A program made the position numbers and the translations under genes. A stretch of 64,000 bases of DNA from Osmia lignaria lignaria (Eukaryota > Arthropoda > Insecta > Hymenoptera > Megachilidae), in assembly GCF_051020975.1 (NCBI RefSeq), contig NC_135037.1:2790001-2854000 (forward strand), in the 5' to 3' direction. Positions within the stretch are counted from its first letter, which is position 1. Each line of letters begins with the position of its first letter. Below are positions 48,901 to 60,980 of this stretch, piece by piece. The notes beneath the pieces are model-generated. The model worked only from the letters and a program-made list of their open reading frames with translations, was not told where the DNA came from and ran no database searches.

Positions 48901-51900
48901 TTTTTCTTTCTTTCAAAGTGTAAAAGTTCAATTTAAAACTAGCGTTAAACAATAAAGGTTGCAATTGTTATTAATAAATATAAACCAAAGATGATAATAT
49001 ATCATCTTTCAAAGCATTCATCATTTTCCTAAGTAATTGTAAGTGAACAATTTACATCTTGTTAAAATTATATATTAAAGAACGTAAAAACAGAGAAGAA
49101 AATATATAATTAATTTAAATGAAAAAATATGGAAATTAAAATTGAGCGAAATAAAAAGGAAGAAAATACAGAAAATACAGAAAATACAGAAAATGCACTG
49201 TAATATGTAAGGGTAAACTGAATATGAGAATGAAATGTTATTAAAAAAAGATTAATGATTCATGGTTTTCATTTGATAAAACAGTGCTGAATAAGTAATT
49301 CGTCGGTGAATTCCGTAAAATTATTTCGATTCGTAACACTATGTCGAAGTATCTGCAAACTCTGTTTCAATGATAATGTTCATTACCCTGGCTTGCTGAC
49401 ACACGACAGCAAATACAAGAGGCTATCGTTATTATGGTACTCTCATGCTATTAGAATTGACATGCAGTGAGAAACGATTAAATTACAAGTACACAAAGGA
49501 CCAATATACTGTTAAATTGTAGTTCGTTCGAACAAATATTACTCTATATGTACGACCGATAATACGATAACCAACCTGTTCTCACGATTAACAAAAAAAA
49601 AAAGCAAAAAAAAAGAAACAAGAAACAAAATCAAACAATAAACAGATAAATAAATCGAATCGAATGAACGAACGAACGAATGAATGAATGAATGAGTGAA
49701 TGAATGAGTGAATGAATGACTGATTGAATGAATGAATGAATGAATGACTGATTGAATTAATTAATTAATTAAATAATAAATAAATAAATAAAAAGAAAAG
49801 ACCATTAGCACAAACATTCAAACAATTACTTTTCTCTTATAATAACATACTTGGATTATCATTATTTTTCTTTTTTTTTCCCTATAAAAAATAGTTCTCC
49901 TCTCCTTCCTCTCAGTTTAAAAGCCGGTTCATATGCCTATGTCTATGTCTATGTCTATGACTATGACTATGACTATATATGTACGTGTATTCGTAACACG
50001 CACGTGCGCACACGCAACACGTACACATACGCGTATCACAGAAATACAAGGCATTCGATAGCAATGAATTTCTGCCCGTAATATGTTCAGAAGGAAAAAA
50101 AACAAATAAAAAAAAAAAAAAAAGGAAAAAATATCGGTTCATCGTTCTACAGCAATCATTTACAATCAATTGCCGCGCTAATATTTAATGTTTCTATCTT
50201 TCTTTTCTTTTTCATGAAGCTTTTAACAACTCGACGATGAAATGTGCCAGTAACATTTCGTTTTTCATTCAACCCTTAGCTCCTCTCTGAGTCCAGACTT
50301 TATTTATTACATGCAAGAATGCTATGCAAAACACACATAAAACATGTGAGAAATACCACTAACATTCGCTTAATTACTCCCCGATCGATCCTTGCCATTT
50401 TTTCGATAACAAATATCTGAGAAATTGACCAAGTTTACGGTAAAAAAACTTAGTTATTGTGTATAGAGTGCAAAAAGCATCGTTCTCCGAAATACTTCTC
50501 TTTACGCGTATACGATCAACATTTCTCTAATTTAAACTGAATATCAATGAATTCGAACAAGAAGCTTCTCTTCTAACGACACAGAATCTTATGGAATCAC
50601 CAAGTTAGTAGAAAAATGTATCGAAAGAGAGACGAACGCGTGAAACAGTTCTTTTCGATAATGAAATAGTTAAAAAAGAAAAAAAAAGTGCAAGGAAATT
50701 ATTAGAAAAAGAATATACAAAAATAGATGGATGGAGTGTTAAAATGTTGAACCTTAAAAAAAAAAAAAGAACAAAATATAGTTACAACAAGAAACAATAC
50801 GAAACTAAACGATACTATAATAAAATCGAGCAGTCTTTGATCGTGGAGTAAGAGTGTACGAGAATATTATGTATCTATTTGTCAAGCTATTTGTCTAAAG
50901 ATCAATGAAACCATAAAAAATCGATGAGATCGTTATGCGAAATATCATTTACTTAAGGAAATGAAAGAAACTATCGTTGGGAGATTTCGTTGCGAGATTA
51001 CGTGCGAAATGGTTTTGTGGATATGAAAAAGGTCTTGCACTGTGTATTGTATTATATATATCTATACCACTTCGAAAATAAATTTTCCTAATTGATAAAC
51101 GATGCAAGAGGGCTAAGAGATTAACCCACCTGACACCTCTATTTAATATGGAATTAAAAAAGGAAAAAAAAACAATCAGCCGGTACGTATCGCTAAGAGA
51201 TTAAGATTCTGGTTCCCACCATCTTTCCCATCGAACTTCCTTCGGTTACTGCTTGTTGCTGATTTAAGGACAATTGTCAACTTACGTGCGTGCTTTGTAA
51301 ATTCTTCGAACAAGTCATCTCGGTCTCGATTCTTTGGAATATTTCCCACAAACAAGCGATGATTGTTATAAGATACGGTAACACCAATCTTTTTCCCTTT
51401 CCGAATCTCATAATCATTCAGCTGTAAGAATAATGTGGAAGGAGAGTGCCAATTAAGCTTGCCTTTTATAATTTCACCTGCTTATTGGCTGTCTGAACAT
51501 GGGATTCGTGAAGCGACCTTCAGGGATGTTTGTATTGTACAAAGGAACAGGGCAAGCTATAGTTGTTGATGGATTATGGAAAATGAGAAAAAAAAAAAAA
51601 ATTAAAAAAAAAAAGAGAGTAAATATACATAGTTAATGACTAGGTGGATGGATAGGTCAATAACTGATTGATTGATTGATTGGTTGATTAGGTGGATGGG
51701 TGATAGGTAGATGGATGGGAGTGCCTGTCCGTTTGTTAGCGAGCCAAACGCCCCAGCGGTCCACGCAGATCTCCCATACCCTCATGCTCGAGGCCCAGTC
51801 ATGAATCGCGCGTATAGCGTGTCGTCAAATATCGTAATCAGAGAATACGACAGTTTTTTCTCTTCTTTTTCTTTTGTTCGTTACATTATGTATTTTCACT

Positions 51901-53752
51901 ACATTCTACATTTCTTTTTTTTTTTTATAGCGTTATTATGTTACTATGTAGCTTCCACATTTTCTCTTTCAGTCATTACGTCTCCTTTTTGCATAATCAA
52001 TGGCAATAAAAGAAAACGTAATTATTTTGAAAAATCGGTATACGATCGACCCATCGATCGACCGTAAAAAGATCGGGAGAATTCGGATGAAATTTGGCAC
52101 GTGCGCGCGCGTATTTATATACGTCTATTTGTATACGATGTGTGTATTCATGGTACGATATAATACGGTAAAATATTATATGATATGATGAAAATATTAT
52201 TAAGAAGTACACGTGCATACGCGAATGTATGTATGTATGCAATAAAATATTAGAATTAACGTTGGATTGTAGTGACGATATATTAATGATACCAGTGGTA
52301 ACTTGTGAATATGGTGACGATATTATGTATTATACGAGAATGTAACAGATGTGTGTGAAAACGACAGTGACAGTGGTGACGATTATTCCAGGTGACAATG
52401 GCAGTGGCAGTAAGAACGACAATGACAGTTGGTGAGAACTAAGAGAAAAGGAAATTGAAGGTAATAGGAAAGATTAAAAAAGAGAAATTGAGTTGGAAAA
52501 AAAGAAATTTGGGAATACAATGAATATAAAAGTGAAAAGCGAATAACTCATAACTCAACCTAAATATGTGAGGAAAAGAAGATTTGGACCAGAGAGGTGT
52601 TACTGTTCACTAATAAACCGAGAGGCAAGGAGACTGACCAGAACTGAAGGTGCTATAGGTAATCGCACATCGCACGATCGCACGCGCGATCGTTCATTTT
52701 GCTTTTTTTCCTTGAATAATTTTTCTCCATAAATTCCATACCATCTACAACCACTACTTAAAAGCTACCACTCTTAAATTACAAAAATACAGGTAAACAG
52801 GTAGGTATAGGTAGATAGGTAGGTACACACGCCTCGAATTCACTTTACCTGTTAATTTACCAAATTCCTCCAAGATCTCCTCTTTGCCTTTTGACTTTGG
52901 TATGTTCCCCACGAAAAGTCGTAGATTAGGAACGCTAATGTTTACTTTCAGATTCTTGCCGGGTTTTATTTCGTGATTATCGAGCTGTGGGATGAAGAAA
53001 ACAGACACATGCCTAATATTGTTCCAATCAGATATTCCACATTGTATGTAATTGCAATAAACAGAATAAATTTAGGAAAAAATTTTTTTCAAAATATGCA
53101 ATTTAGTGAATCAGTTAACAAAGGCCTGGTTCCATAAAAGCGAGAAAGTGGCATGCGCTTTGTCGCTCGAGTCTTCACAATATAGGAAACCGGCGTTCAC
53201 GTATCATGTGTTCCTGTAAACAAATTTTAAGCCTACCAATTTTCAAAATTTTGTTACAAAAATTGTCACTGTCCAATGAAAAGTCAACCAATTAGGTAAA
53301 TATACCCCTAACCAATTAGACCACACGAGACTTTTTTATATTTATATATATCTTTTTTTTTTTTCTCTTTTTTTCACCATCAATGTTTTGAAAGGTTCTC
53401 CACTCCCAATTTTGCCCACTGAGCAAAGAGGAGAGCTGGAAAAAGAAACTTATCCAGGGTATCATTAATGTATGTAGGTATGTAGGTATATACGTGTTGA
53501 TGTATCTACGTATGTATAAATGGCTGTATGTGTGTGTGAATGGGTGGGTGGTTGGGTAGGTGGTTGGTTGGTTGGTTGGTTGGTTGGCTGGGCGGGCAGG
53601 TGGATGTATATGTACATGTATATGTATAAGACAAATATGTGGATTGTTCCTAACTAGAGACATTGAATCTTAAATTATTTTTTATTATTAGTGAAACAAT
53701 ACTAAAACGATTGCGTTAAAGCTACCGAAACAAAAAATAGAATGATAATAAA

Positions 53753-53783
<31 letters not shown>

Positions 53784-55199
53784 TAAAGGAAAGTGAAAAG
53801 AAAACGCAAGTCACAACATAGAACAAGCCACATGGGAAGTATGAAAGTGATTCGAAATGTTTAATGTAAAATAAAAATAAACAAAAAGGAAGACACTTAG
53901 TATCATAGAGCTGGATTCATAAAATTTACCGAATAAAATAATAAATATTAGAGATATAACATAGTATTTAGGAGGCTGAAAATTTCACTGCTGTTTGGTT
54001 TTAGTTAAGTATTACTATAATAAACAATCAAATTTTGGTTTAAATGAACTGTTTAAATAAAAGTTGAGAGACGAAGGAAAAAAGTATTTAATAACAGATT
54101 TAAACATTTCGAAAGTCTACTTATTTTGGTAGCAATAACAATTTTGTAACATTTCTAAAAAATTTCATTAAAAAAAAAGAATGAAGGGATCTGACATGTT
54201 CATAACAATATATCAGAAACTAGGATAACAGAATGTATACGCTTCACAAACATGTACCTACATGATAATAAAGATATTGGAAAATGTCTACATACCTCTT
54301 TAACAGCTTGTTGTGCTGCTTCCCTATTAGTAAAAGTAATAAATGCATATCCCCTGTTGCAACCTGCCATTGGATCCATCATTAATCTCAAATCCCAAAT
54401 TTTTCCACATTTTTCAAATAATGGAATCAATTCATCTTCGTACATATCTTTTGGAATTTTTCCACAGAACACCTTTCATAAAAACAGAAAGACGGTTAAT
54501 GAAAAAATAAAATCGACGGTTTACGAAAACCTCCTTGTAAATTACTACATTGAAAACAAAAGAAATATGTACTGTAGCGAGTCAAATAACAACATTTTAT
54601 ACTTTACCTCGCAACCAGTTCCTGGTGTTGGACCTTCCCAATTTGGAGGAGGTCCTCCGTATTTTCTTTGCCCTGTTGTCACATCCAATGGATACCCAGT
54701 TCGTTCAAGAATCATCTAAAACATTATCGTTTGCTTCTGTACCTTTCACATAACTTAAATAACAATTTCACACATGTAGCACTAAAAGTGTTGAATTAAC
54801 AAAATATAAGTTTACTTTTATTTTATCCTCGTCTGGTGCTTTTGGAGTCGTGCTGGTACCAGTACCTTGTCCACCTCGACTTTTTTGTCTATACGTTTTC
54901 ATTACACCGCAAAGATACGCAGATTTATTTGATACATGCTCTAAATTAGATTCAAGAAATTGTATGAGTACATTTAATGCACCCTCTACAGGAAATTCCT
55001 TTAACGCATCCAATGCTCTTGCATCCAGATCTACATGAGCTAACTTTCCTGTCTTATAAATTTCATCCAGTTTAGCAGCTACTTTTTCATCCAATCCATA
55101 TTGAATTAATTTTGCATAGTCTTCTGTTCTTTCTACATATTCCATTTCCTCCTTAGATTGCTTCTCTTCCATTTTTATCTCTCCATTCCCTTCTGCCAT
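37618..55199 (-). CDS. Syp: Syp / SYNCRIP (hnRNP Q/R) RNA-binding protein
   Basis: Eleven coding exons: 55199-54816, 54715-54608, 54472-54296, then 52984-52849 (or 51421-51286), 47768-47563, 47438-47289, 46738-46593, 46490-46375, 43838-43690, 39028-38872, 37868-37618. Total 1980 nt, 659 residues (human hnRNP R 633). An N-terminal acidic helical domain (1-125) and a GPPPNWEGP linker precede RRM1 (from VFCGKIPKDMYEDELIPLFE, ~165), RRM2 (LRLFVGNIPKS, ~245) and RRM3 (RVLYVKNL, ~339). A Tyr/Gly region (YDYDYYGYGDYRGGY) and RG repeats (GRGRGVVPRGR) follow, with KRKFDGG..SKRR as nuclear signal and NWGNQPLAQQPLG and WYQDSYQSW at the end, all as in hnRNP Q/R. The family controls mRNA localisation, stability and translation, notably at synapses. 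The ATG lies just inside an acceptor (TTTCAG/CTATGG), so 5' exons are non-coding. Confidence 0.95.
40226..40336 (+). other. Exon-like open segment on the strand opposite Syp
   Basis: Inside a Syp intron but on the plus strand. A strong polypyrimidine tract and TACAG acceptor are followed by 36 open codons (SAKVLAELPNIVKAESELYW, DGEGTFLSDTTYCIFS) and TAG. Composition is protein-like and unlike the surrounding low-complexity DNA. I found no partner exons and recognise no family. It could be the last exon of a nested gene, a remnant, or chance. Confidence 0.25.
46982..47127. mobile_element. piggyBac-like MITE in Syp intron
   Basis: 146 bp bounded by TTAA. Left TTAACCCTTAACGGTCTAAG; right, reversed, TTAACCCTTATCGGACGC. 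The centre includes CACCTCTGACGTGACAAAAG. A further GGGTTAATTAACC motif follows at about 47169-47181. Similar in ends and size to 16795-16931; no coding capacity. Confidence 0.65.
51286..51421 (-). CDS. Syp: Syp alternative exon b (RRM1-RRM2 junction)
   Basis: Acceptor CAG/CTGAATG, donor CAC/GTAAGT. Encodes LNDYEIRKGKKIGVTVSYNN, HRLFVGNIPKNRDRDDLFEE, FTKHA. It aligns residue by residue with exon a (LDNHEIKPGKNLKVNISVPN, LRLFVGNIPKSKGKEEILEE, FGKLT). Same length (136 nt) and same phases (0 in, 1 out), so either can splice to the exon at 47768; using both would shift the frame. This is the signature of mutually exclusive duplicated exons. Confidence 0.88.
52849..52984 (-). CDS. Syp: Syp alternative exon a (RRM1-RRM2 junction)
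   Basis: Acceptor CAG/CTCGATA, donor ACAG/GTAAAG, 136 nt. Encodes the end of RRM1 (LDNHEIKPGKNLKVNIS) and the first half of RRM2 including RNP2 (LFVGNIPKSKGKEEILEEFG). It is closer to the vertebrate hnRNP Q/R sequence (LNNHEI..ISVANNRLFVGSIPKSKTKEQILEEF) than exon b, so it is probably the ancestral version. Confidence 0.9.
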
Positions 55200-58100
55200 A
55201 GCTGAAATAAATCATTTTAATTTAATATATAAATATAATACTTAAATTAAACAAAGAGAAGGAAATTGTATCAGAAATGAAACAATATACAATATTCTTA
55301 AGGCTTTGCTATTGGACCAATTTACAAGTAACTGTACATGTAGATTACAAGCAATTTTATCTATATACAAAACCAATAATCGAATCCTAATAATTATATA
55401 TATTAAGCAATAGTCCACTTAAAAGTCTTTGTGATGATAAGAATGTATCTGTTTATGTTTCTTGCGGTTAACCTTTTACTTTCAAACTATGCACCAATAT
55501 GTATTTTGACAGCAACAGGTTAATGTAATATTTATAACACTCGTGAGAAATATCTTTTTGTTTCTATTTTATTCTAGTTAATTTTAAACAATAAAATATT
55601 ATAACTATTCTATTAAAAACATTGACAAATTTAATATACTGAATATAAATTACAAGGCAGCAAAAACATTACTGACGGTCATCAAGTATATTCAACTGCT
55701 TTTCTTTTTATTAAAAAAATATAAAACCATCTTTATTTCATTTTAAAGTTTCCTTAATAATGCAGTTACCAATTCTTATGCAATTTTGTGATTTAATCAT
55801 ACAACTCTTTCAGCAAGAAAACTTTTACATTAAACACTGAACATTCGATACTATAAGAAAGAAATATGCAATTAACAAAGTCTAACACAAAAGAAAGAGA
55901 AAGCTATACAAACAAGATAAAATGAAAAAAGAGAAATAATAAAAAGGAAAACGAATGTTGAAAAACAGAAGACAAAATGAAGAAAAAAAGAAACAGAGAA
56001 TTAAAATAATAAGAAACGATTTATAAGAAATCGAGATTTTTTTAAAAATATTAATCTACATAAATGTAATATATAAAAGAAAGGAGCAAGACACGTTCTC
56101 TACAGAAATCTGGACTTAAGCATTCCATATATAATACACAATCCGTGTAATTTCCCGCGTTAATGAATAGCTCACATGACATTTGAAATATCACAAATCA
56201 TGTAATAAATAAAAAAATAAAAGAATGATGAGCAGAAAGATTTTTATAAAACTCCGTCAACACATTATTAATGACATTTTGCATCAATTTCAAATATAAA
56301 ATACAATAAAGAATATTATCACTGAACAATATATATCTGAAAATATGGTAACTTTATATTATTGCAATCAAAAAATTAAATTAATAAATTTAAATGTACA
56401 ATCCTCTAATTAAACTTTCAGAAAGGTGTAATTAAAATTTTATGCGTATAGCTTGCCGGCCGGCAATGGTGCTGCATCCATATTTCTTGAAGAATGCGAT
56501 GCACTTCTACACTCGTCACAACATCAACATCTAACATACCAACCGACGAATTTTCACTCGCGCTTATTAATGTATTACCAAAAAAAAATACGATAATAAA
56601 ATATATTCACAAAACTTGTAACAAGAAAAATTATATATACCTTAGAAAGTAGGTAAATGAACAGAATCCTCCTGCGAGGAAATGGCGACAGACGTCAACG
56701 TGATTGCAGACTACGGGGTTCACAAAACGACGCGCAAAGATACGCTCGAACCCAGCGACATGGCGAGTTAGCCATTTTCTTTTAAGACACATTCGCGAAT
56801 TCTGATTGGTTCGTGCAAAAAGCTTAAAGGAAAAAGTTGACCATGCAACATGCATTCATAAAATAACGAATCTCGTAATTGAATCGTGCATATAGCATAT
56901 TACGTAAATTTTTTTTGTATGCAAATTTAAACTACTGCCATCATAGTAACTTCTTTGTTTCTAATAATTACCAATTTTTGCGATTTATCTTTGACATGGC
57001 AATATCAACTTTAACAGATCACTTCAAGAACAAAATAGTGCATATACATACACATGTACGTTCTACGTAACGAACTTTCATATTGTTCTATTCAATTTTT
57101 GCACGTTTTATTAACAAAATTTAAAAAGAAATACCTATATTCCTTTTAACTATAAATTAAATAATTTGGTTTACTAATTCACGTGAACACCAATGTTATA
57201 AGATGAAGTATAAAAAATGGAAAGTCACACTGATTAACTGTTTTTTGTCCTTATTACTAATATACGATAAACAGAAACACGACTATTTTATAACCTCGAA
57301 CCTCATAAGGAAAAAACGTTGAATGTGATTCTAATGCAACCTATTCAGTTATAATACGCTGTTATTACCATAATTAGACATAACGATATTTCATGATTGA
57401 TGATCTCCTGTATATTGTAAAATTATTACACAGTACTACTTCCTCTACCATAATTAAAAATAGAAAAGTTAAATTTATAGCTTTTAGAAACATTAAACGA
57501 TTGGTGACCAAATACAATAACCTCTCACATAAGACAACGTTATAAAATATACATAAATGTGAGTATAAATAGATGTTTAAGATGAAAAAATAAACTTTCA
57601 TTGATACTGCAAGAATACGATGTGTACAATTAAACAATATAAAAATGTTGTACCTGTATGAAATTTGAAATCTTCACAGTATTAATTTTAAACAAATTGT
57701 AAAACGAAGCACTAGATACGGCACAAAACAGTCACAAGCTTTTAACTGATACAAAATTCATATTAGAGATAGAATCAATGTTAATACGAGTACGAGAACT
57801 TGCGTTTATTTCGCTTCACTTTCGCGTTGTATTCCACTGTGTTTTAATATGTGTTACAAATTATAAACACTTTATTGTATTAACTGAAATGTAATGAGTG
57901 AATTTAGTCTTGTAGGCACTTGCAAAGTTCCAATAATATTGCAATGATAGTGACGATAAGTGGAGTAAGCCCGGGCGCAGCGTTTTGATATCGTGTAGTG
58001 CCTACATAGCCGTAATGCATAAATTGGACTGTCTCGTTGAAAGAACGATGCAGTGGTGCAAGCCTCACAAAACCAAACCAGTTTTCTCGCTTGCTTGCTT

Positions 58101-58210
58101 GCTTGCTTGCTAGTTGCGCCCCAATCCAATCCGATTCAACCGCTTACCTCTCTTCGCGGTATATGCGAGCCCCGCCTTATTCAGGTTCGTCCCAACTATT
58201 CTTTGGCCTC
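55200..58210 (-). other. 5' region of Syp with putative non-coding exons
   Basis: The splice acceptor at 55202-55204 directly before the ATG means at least one upstream exon. Candidate donors on the minus strand are CTAAG/GTATAT at about 56643 (GC-richer exon-like block 56643-56800) and GAGAG/GTAAGC at about 58147 (block 58147-58210). The rest is AT-rich. A 56-bp TTAA-flanked inverted pair (55468-55523) may be a very short piggyBac-like remnant. (GCTT)n occurs at about 58090-58113. Confidence 0.4.
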
Positions 58211-59489
58211 GTAGTATATCTTTTGAAATTCACATAATTTTTTTTTTGCAATAAAACGTGCAGTTTACTTCGTTTAGTTTTAATCGTGTTACTTACAATT
58301 TATATCTTTATGTTTTATTGCTTTCAAGATTTTACAAAACAACGACTACATTTTAATAATTAACACAGGTATTACTCATTGTTGGACATGTGTATGTAAA
58401 TACTTATGTATGCATAGATACGTATGCACGTAGTATCGGATAATACGTAAAAAATATCGTTTATCCAATTCTGCAAACTGCTAAATATATAAGCAGCACC
58501 AAGAAATATTATTATGTAGAACAAAAATGTTATTGTCAAAAATATATGTACACCCTAAAACACGGTATGATTATAATAATGATAACGATAAATGGATACA
58601 TATTTATACAGATACTGTACGATATTTATGTAAATATAGCCAACCATATACATAGGTACATATGTAAATTGTAATTATTAAATTATTAAATTGTAATATA
58701 ATTGTACATATATTAAAATATTATATTTCATTGTTATTTTATATTATTTAACTTAATACAAGTTAAAATGTATAAGTAATGGACAAGAAATTAATTTGAA
58801 ATGCTTGTTTATCAAAATTTTATACTCCTATAATACTGTTATAGAATTTAAGCGTATATAGAAAATGAATAGGTAATTATAATGTTAAAATGAGGTAAGT
58901 AGATGAAATAATGTATAAATACTCGCATGTTTAAATTTCATCAACCTAAGATAAGACCGTAAATATCATCAAAATTTTGTCACATTTTGATTGTAACAAA
59001 AAAGTATTATAATCACAAAGTGATTAATATTTTGATGCAAGAAGAAAAGTTATGTAATTTACTATCAAGATAAGCGAGTAAAACGCAAATAAGAAGATAC
59101 GGTCCTGAATTCAACCGTAAACCGCCTGTCTGGTTGAGCACGCACCCGCGTCCCTTGAGTCTGAAGGAGTAACAGAGAGGAATAATGCTTATACGCTCGC
59201 TTGCAGAAACCTGTTCCTTCAGAATTTTTTCGTTTTCATAATTTTTACTCATTCAAATTCTCCGTTTATCGAATATGAACTATCACCATAAAAATGATCA
59301 ATAGTTGTTAATTTACAACAGTTTTATTTGATTATTTTTTACTTAATAGTTACATTGCTTGCTTCTCTTTTTTATTACCTTTCTTCCTCTCCTTTCTTGT
59401 TCTACCTTTTAGCCTTCCTCACTCTGGTTCCCTTTCTCCGTTCTTTTTCTTTCTTCCCTTATCGTAATCCCTTTCTGTCTCTCTCCCTG

Positions 59490-59521
<32 letters not shown>

Positions 59522-60980
59522 CTTCTTTCTTTCACGCACACATACACTCCCCTCTTTTTCTTTTCCTTCTCTTTTCTTCTTTCTATGTCTGTCCGTCTAT
59601 CTCTCATTACTTAGCTGTTGCACTCTCTACAGACAATGCATTTTTTTTTCTCGATTCTGGAGCCAATATCGTGGGAGGTTGGCATTTTAATATAGAAAAA
59701 TTTATATAAACTTTATACGAATAAATTTTGTTTTAAAAAACTCTGAACTGTTTGATAATTTTAATGTTGTTTTCCATTTATTTCAATGGATTGTACAGTA
59801 CATGTGTTATCCATTAATGGTTGTTGACTCAAAAATTTTTAAGTTTATCATTTGAAATAAATTACTATACAAGAAGGAACGTATGTATGTATGTCATGTA
59901 CAATTACGCATTTGGAGTTTATAAATAAAAAAAATAAATTAGCAAAATTTTTAAGTTAAATTAATATAAAAAGATATTTAAATGTAAATAAAAAGCTATC
60001 GTGAGAGGAAATATGCTATTTTTGTATGATGATATTTAATAAATCTTTATAAGTCTATTTCCCACGTTAACATCAAAAGCCTCGGGGACTGCAGACAGGC
60101 AACACAAAAATTTTCTCAGGAACCAGAATAATGTGAACAGCCGCATTACACCATGGAATAGACCCCCAGCAAGTTGTCTCTTCGAAATACTTGTTTAGCT
60201 ATGAGAAATTCTCTTTTTTCACATCACAGATAAATAGGGGTGAACCTGTATTGGGACAATAATACCACAGCGAACGGAATACTTACGCACTTAGGAGAGT
60301 CAAACCGCTTGGGAAGGGAAGGGGGGAGGGTCGTTGGACCAAGATGCTATATGTTACCATAACAAAAGATATTTAAATGTTACATTAGGCTTTAGTTTAA
60401 TGTTTCATTATTTTTCTCTTCTTCTAATATTGCACAAAATATAATTTCCACGAAAGACATTTTTAGAAAAATAAAACGTAATATTTGTTGTTGTGTAATA
60501 AACAATTAAATAAATAATTAGAAAATTTTTATATCTTCTCAAATATTTGAAAAAAATAAATATTTTCATAAGTATCAAATTACATTTTTAACAATATCGT
60601 TGTTACAACAACTCTTTCATAAATCTACCATTTGTTTTTGTTAATTTCAACAATTGAATTAATTTTTTTCTTACCTTTAGAGTTGTAATTGTTTTATAGA
60701 AATTTGTAACGATCCGATCTGTTTTTCGTATCATATTAGAATTACACTGTTAATGTTAAAAGTTAACTCTTATTTAGTATAGAATAGATGACGTCAGAAC
60801 AGAAGCAACATATAGTGAATACGTACAATTTGTGAGTATACGATTCCGGTGAAGTTGGGTATGTTTACTCGTTTTATAGCACTACAGTTTTATGTATAAT
60901 GATGACACGAATATAAAACATAATACGAGTATAATAATAATGTAAGTGTATAAAAAAGTGATTCATAAGTTTTCTGAAAA
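58211..60980. other. Intergenic region upstream of the GPR158-like gene
   Basis: AT-rich spacer with no recognised gene. A TCTC/CTTT-rich stretch lies at about 59390-59600. Two GC-richer patches (about 59095-59220 and 60070-60340, the latter including GGGAAGGGAAGGGGGGAGGG) stand out from the background; the second could contain regulatory or upstream exon sequence. The 5' UTR of the receptor gene lies just before 60981. Confidence 0.45.

Larger units (their letters stand above)
38873..55199. repeat. Microsatellite-rich long introns of Syp
   Basis: The introns hold little except low-complexity DNA: (TA)n at about 39332-39360, 39399-39414 and 39897-39932; CATT/CATC repeats 40765-40805; CTAC-type repeats 41560-41620; (GAAT)n 49668-49750; (CTATGT/CTATGA)n 49937-49975; (GATTGATT) and GGATGG tracts 51660-51720; (GGTT)n 53550-53590; (AATA)n 53745-53785. 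Long A/T runs occur throughout. No further conserved exon was recognised apart from those listed separately. Confidence 0.6.

Noticed and set aside
59328..59690. 120-codon frame with SLSLSLS stretches
   Set aside because: Translation of a TCTC-rich tract; no start context, domain or splice support.
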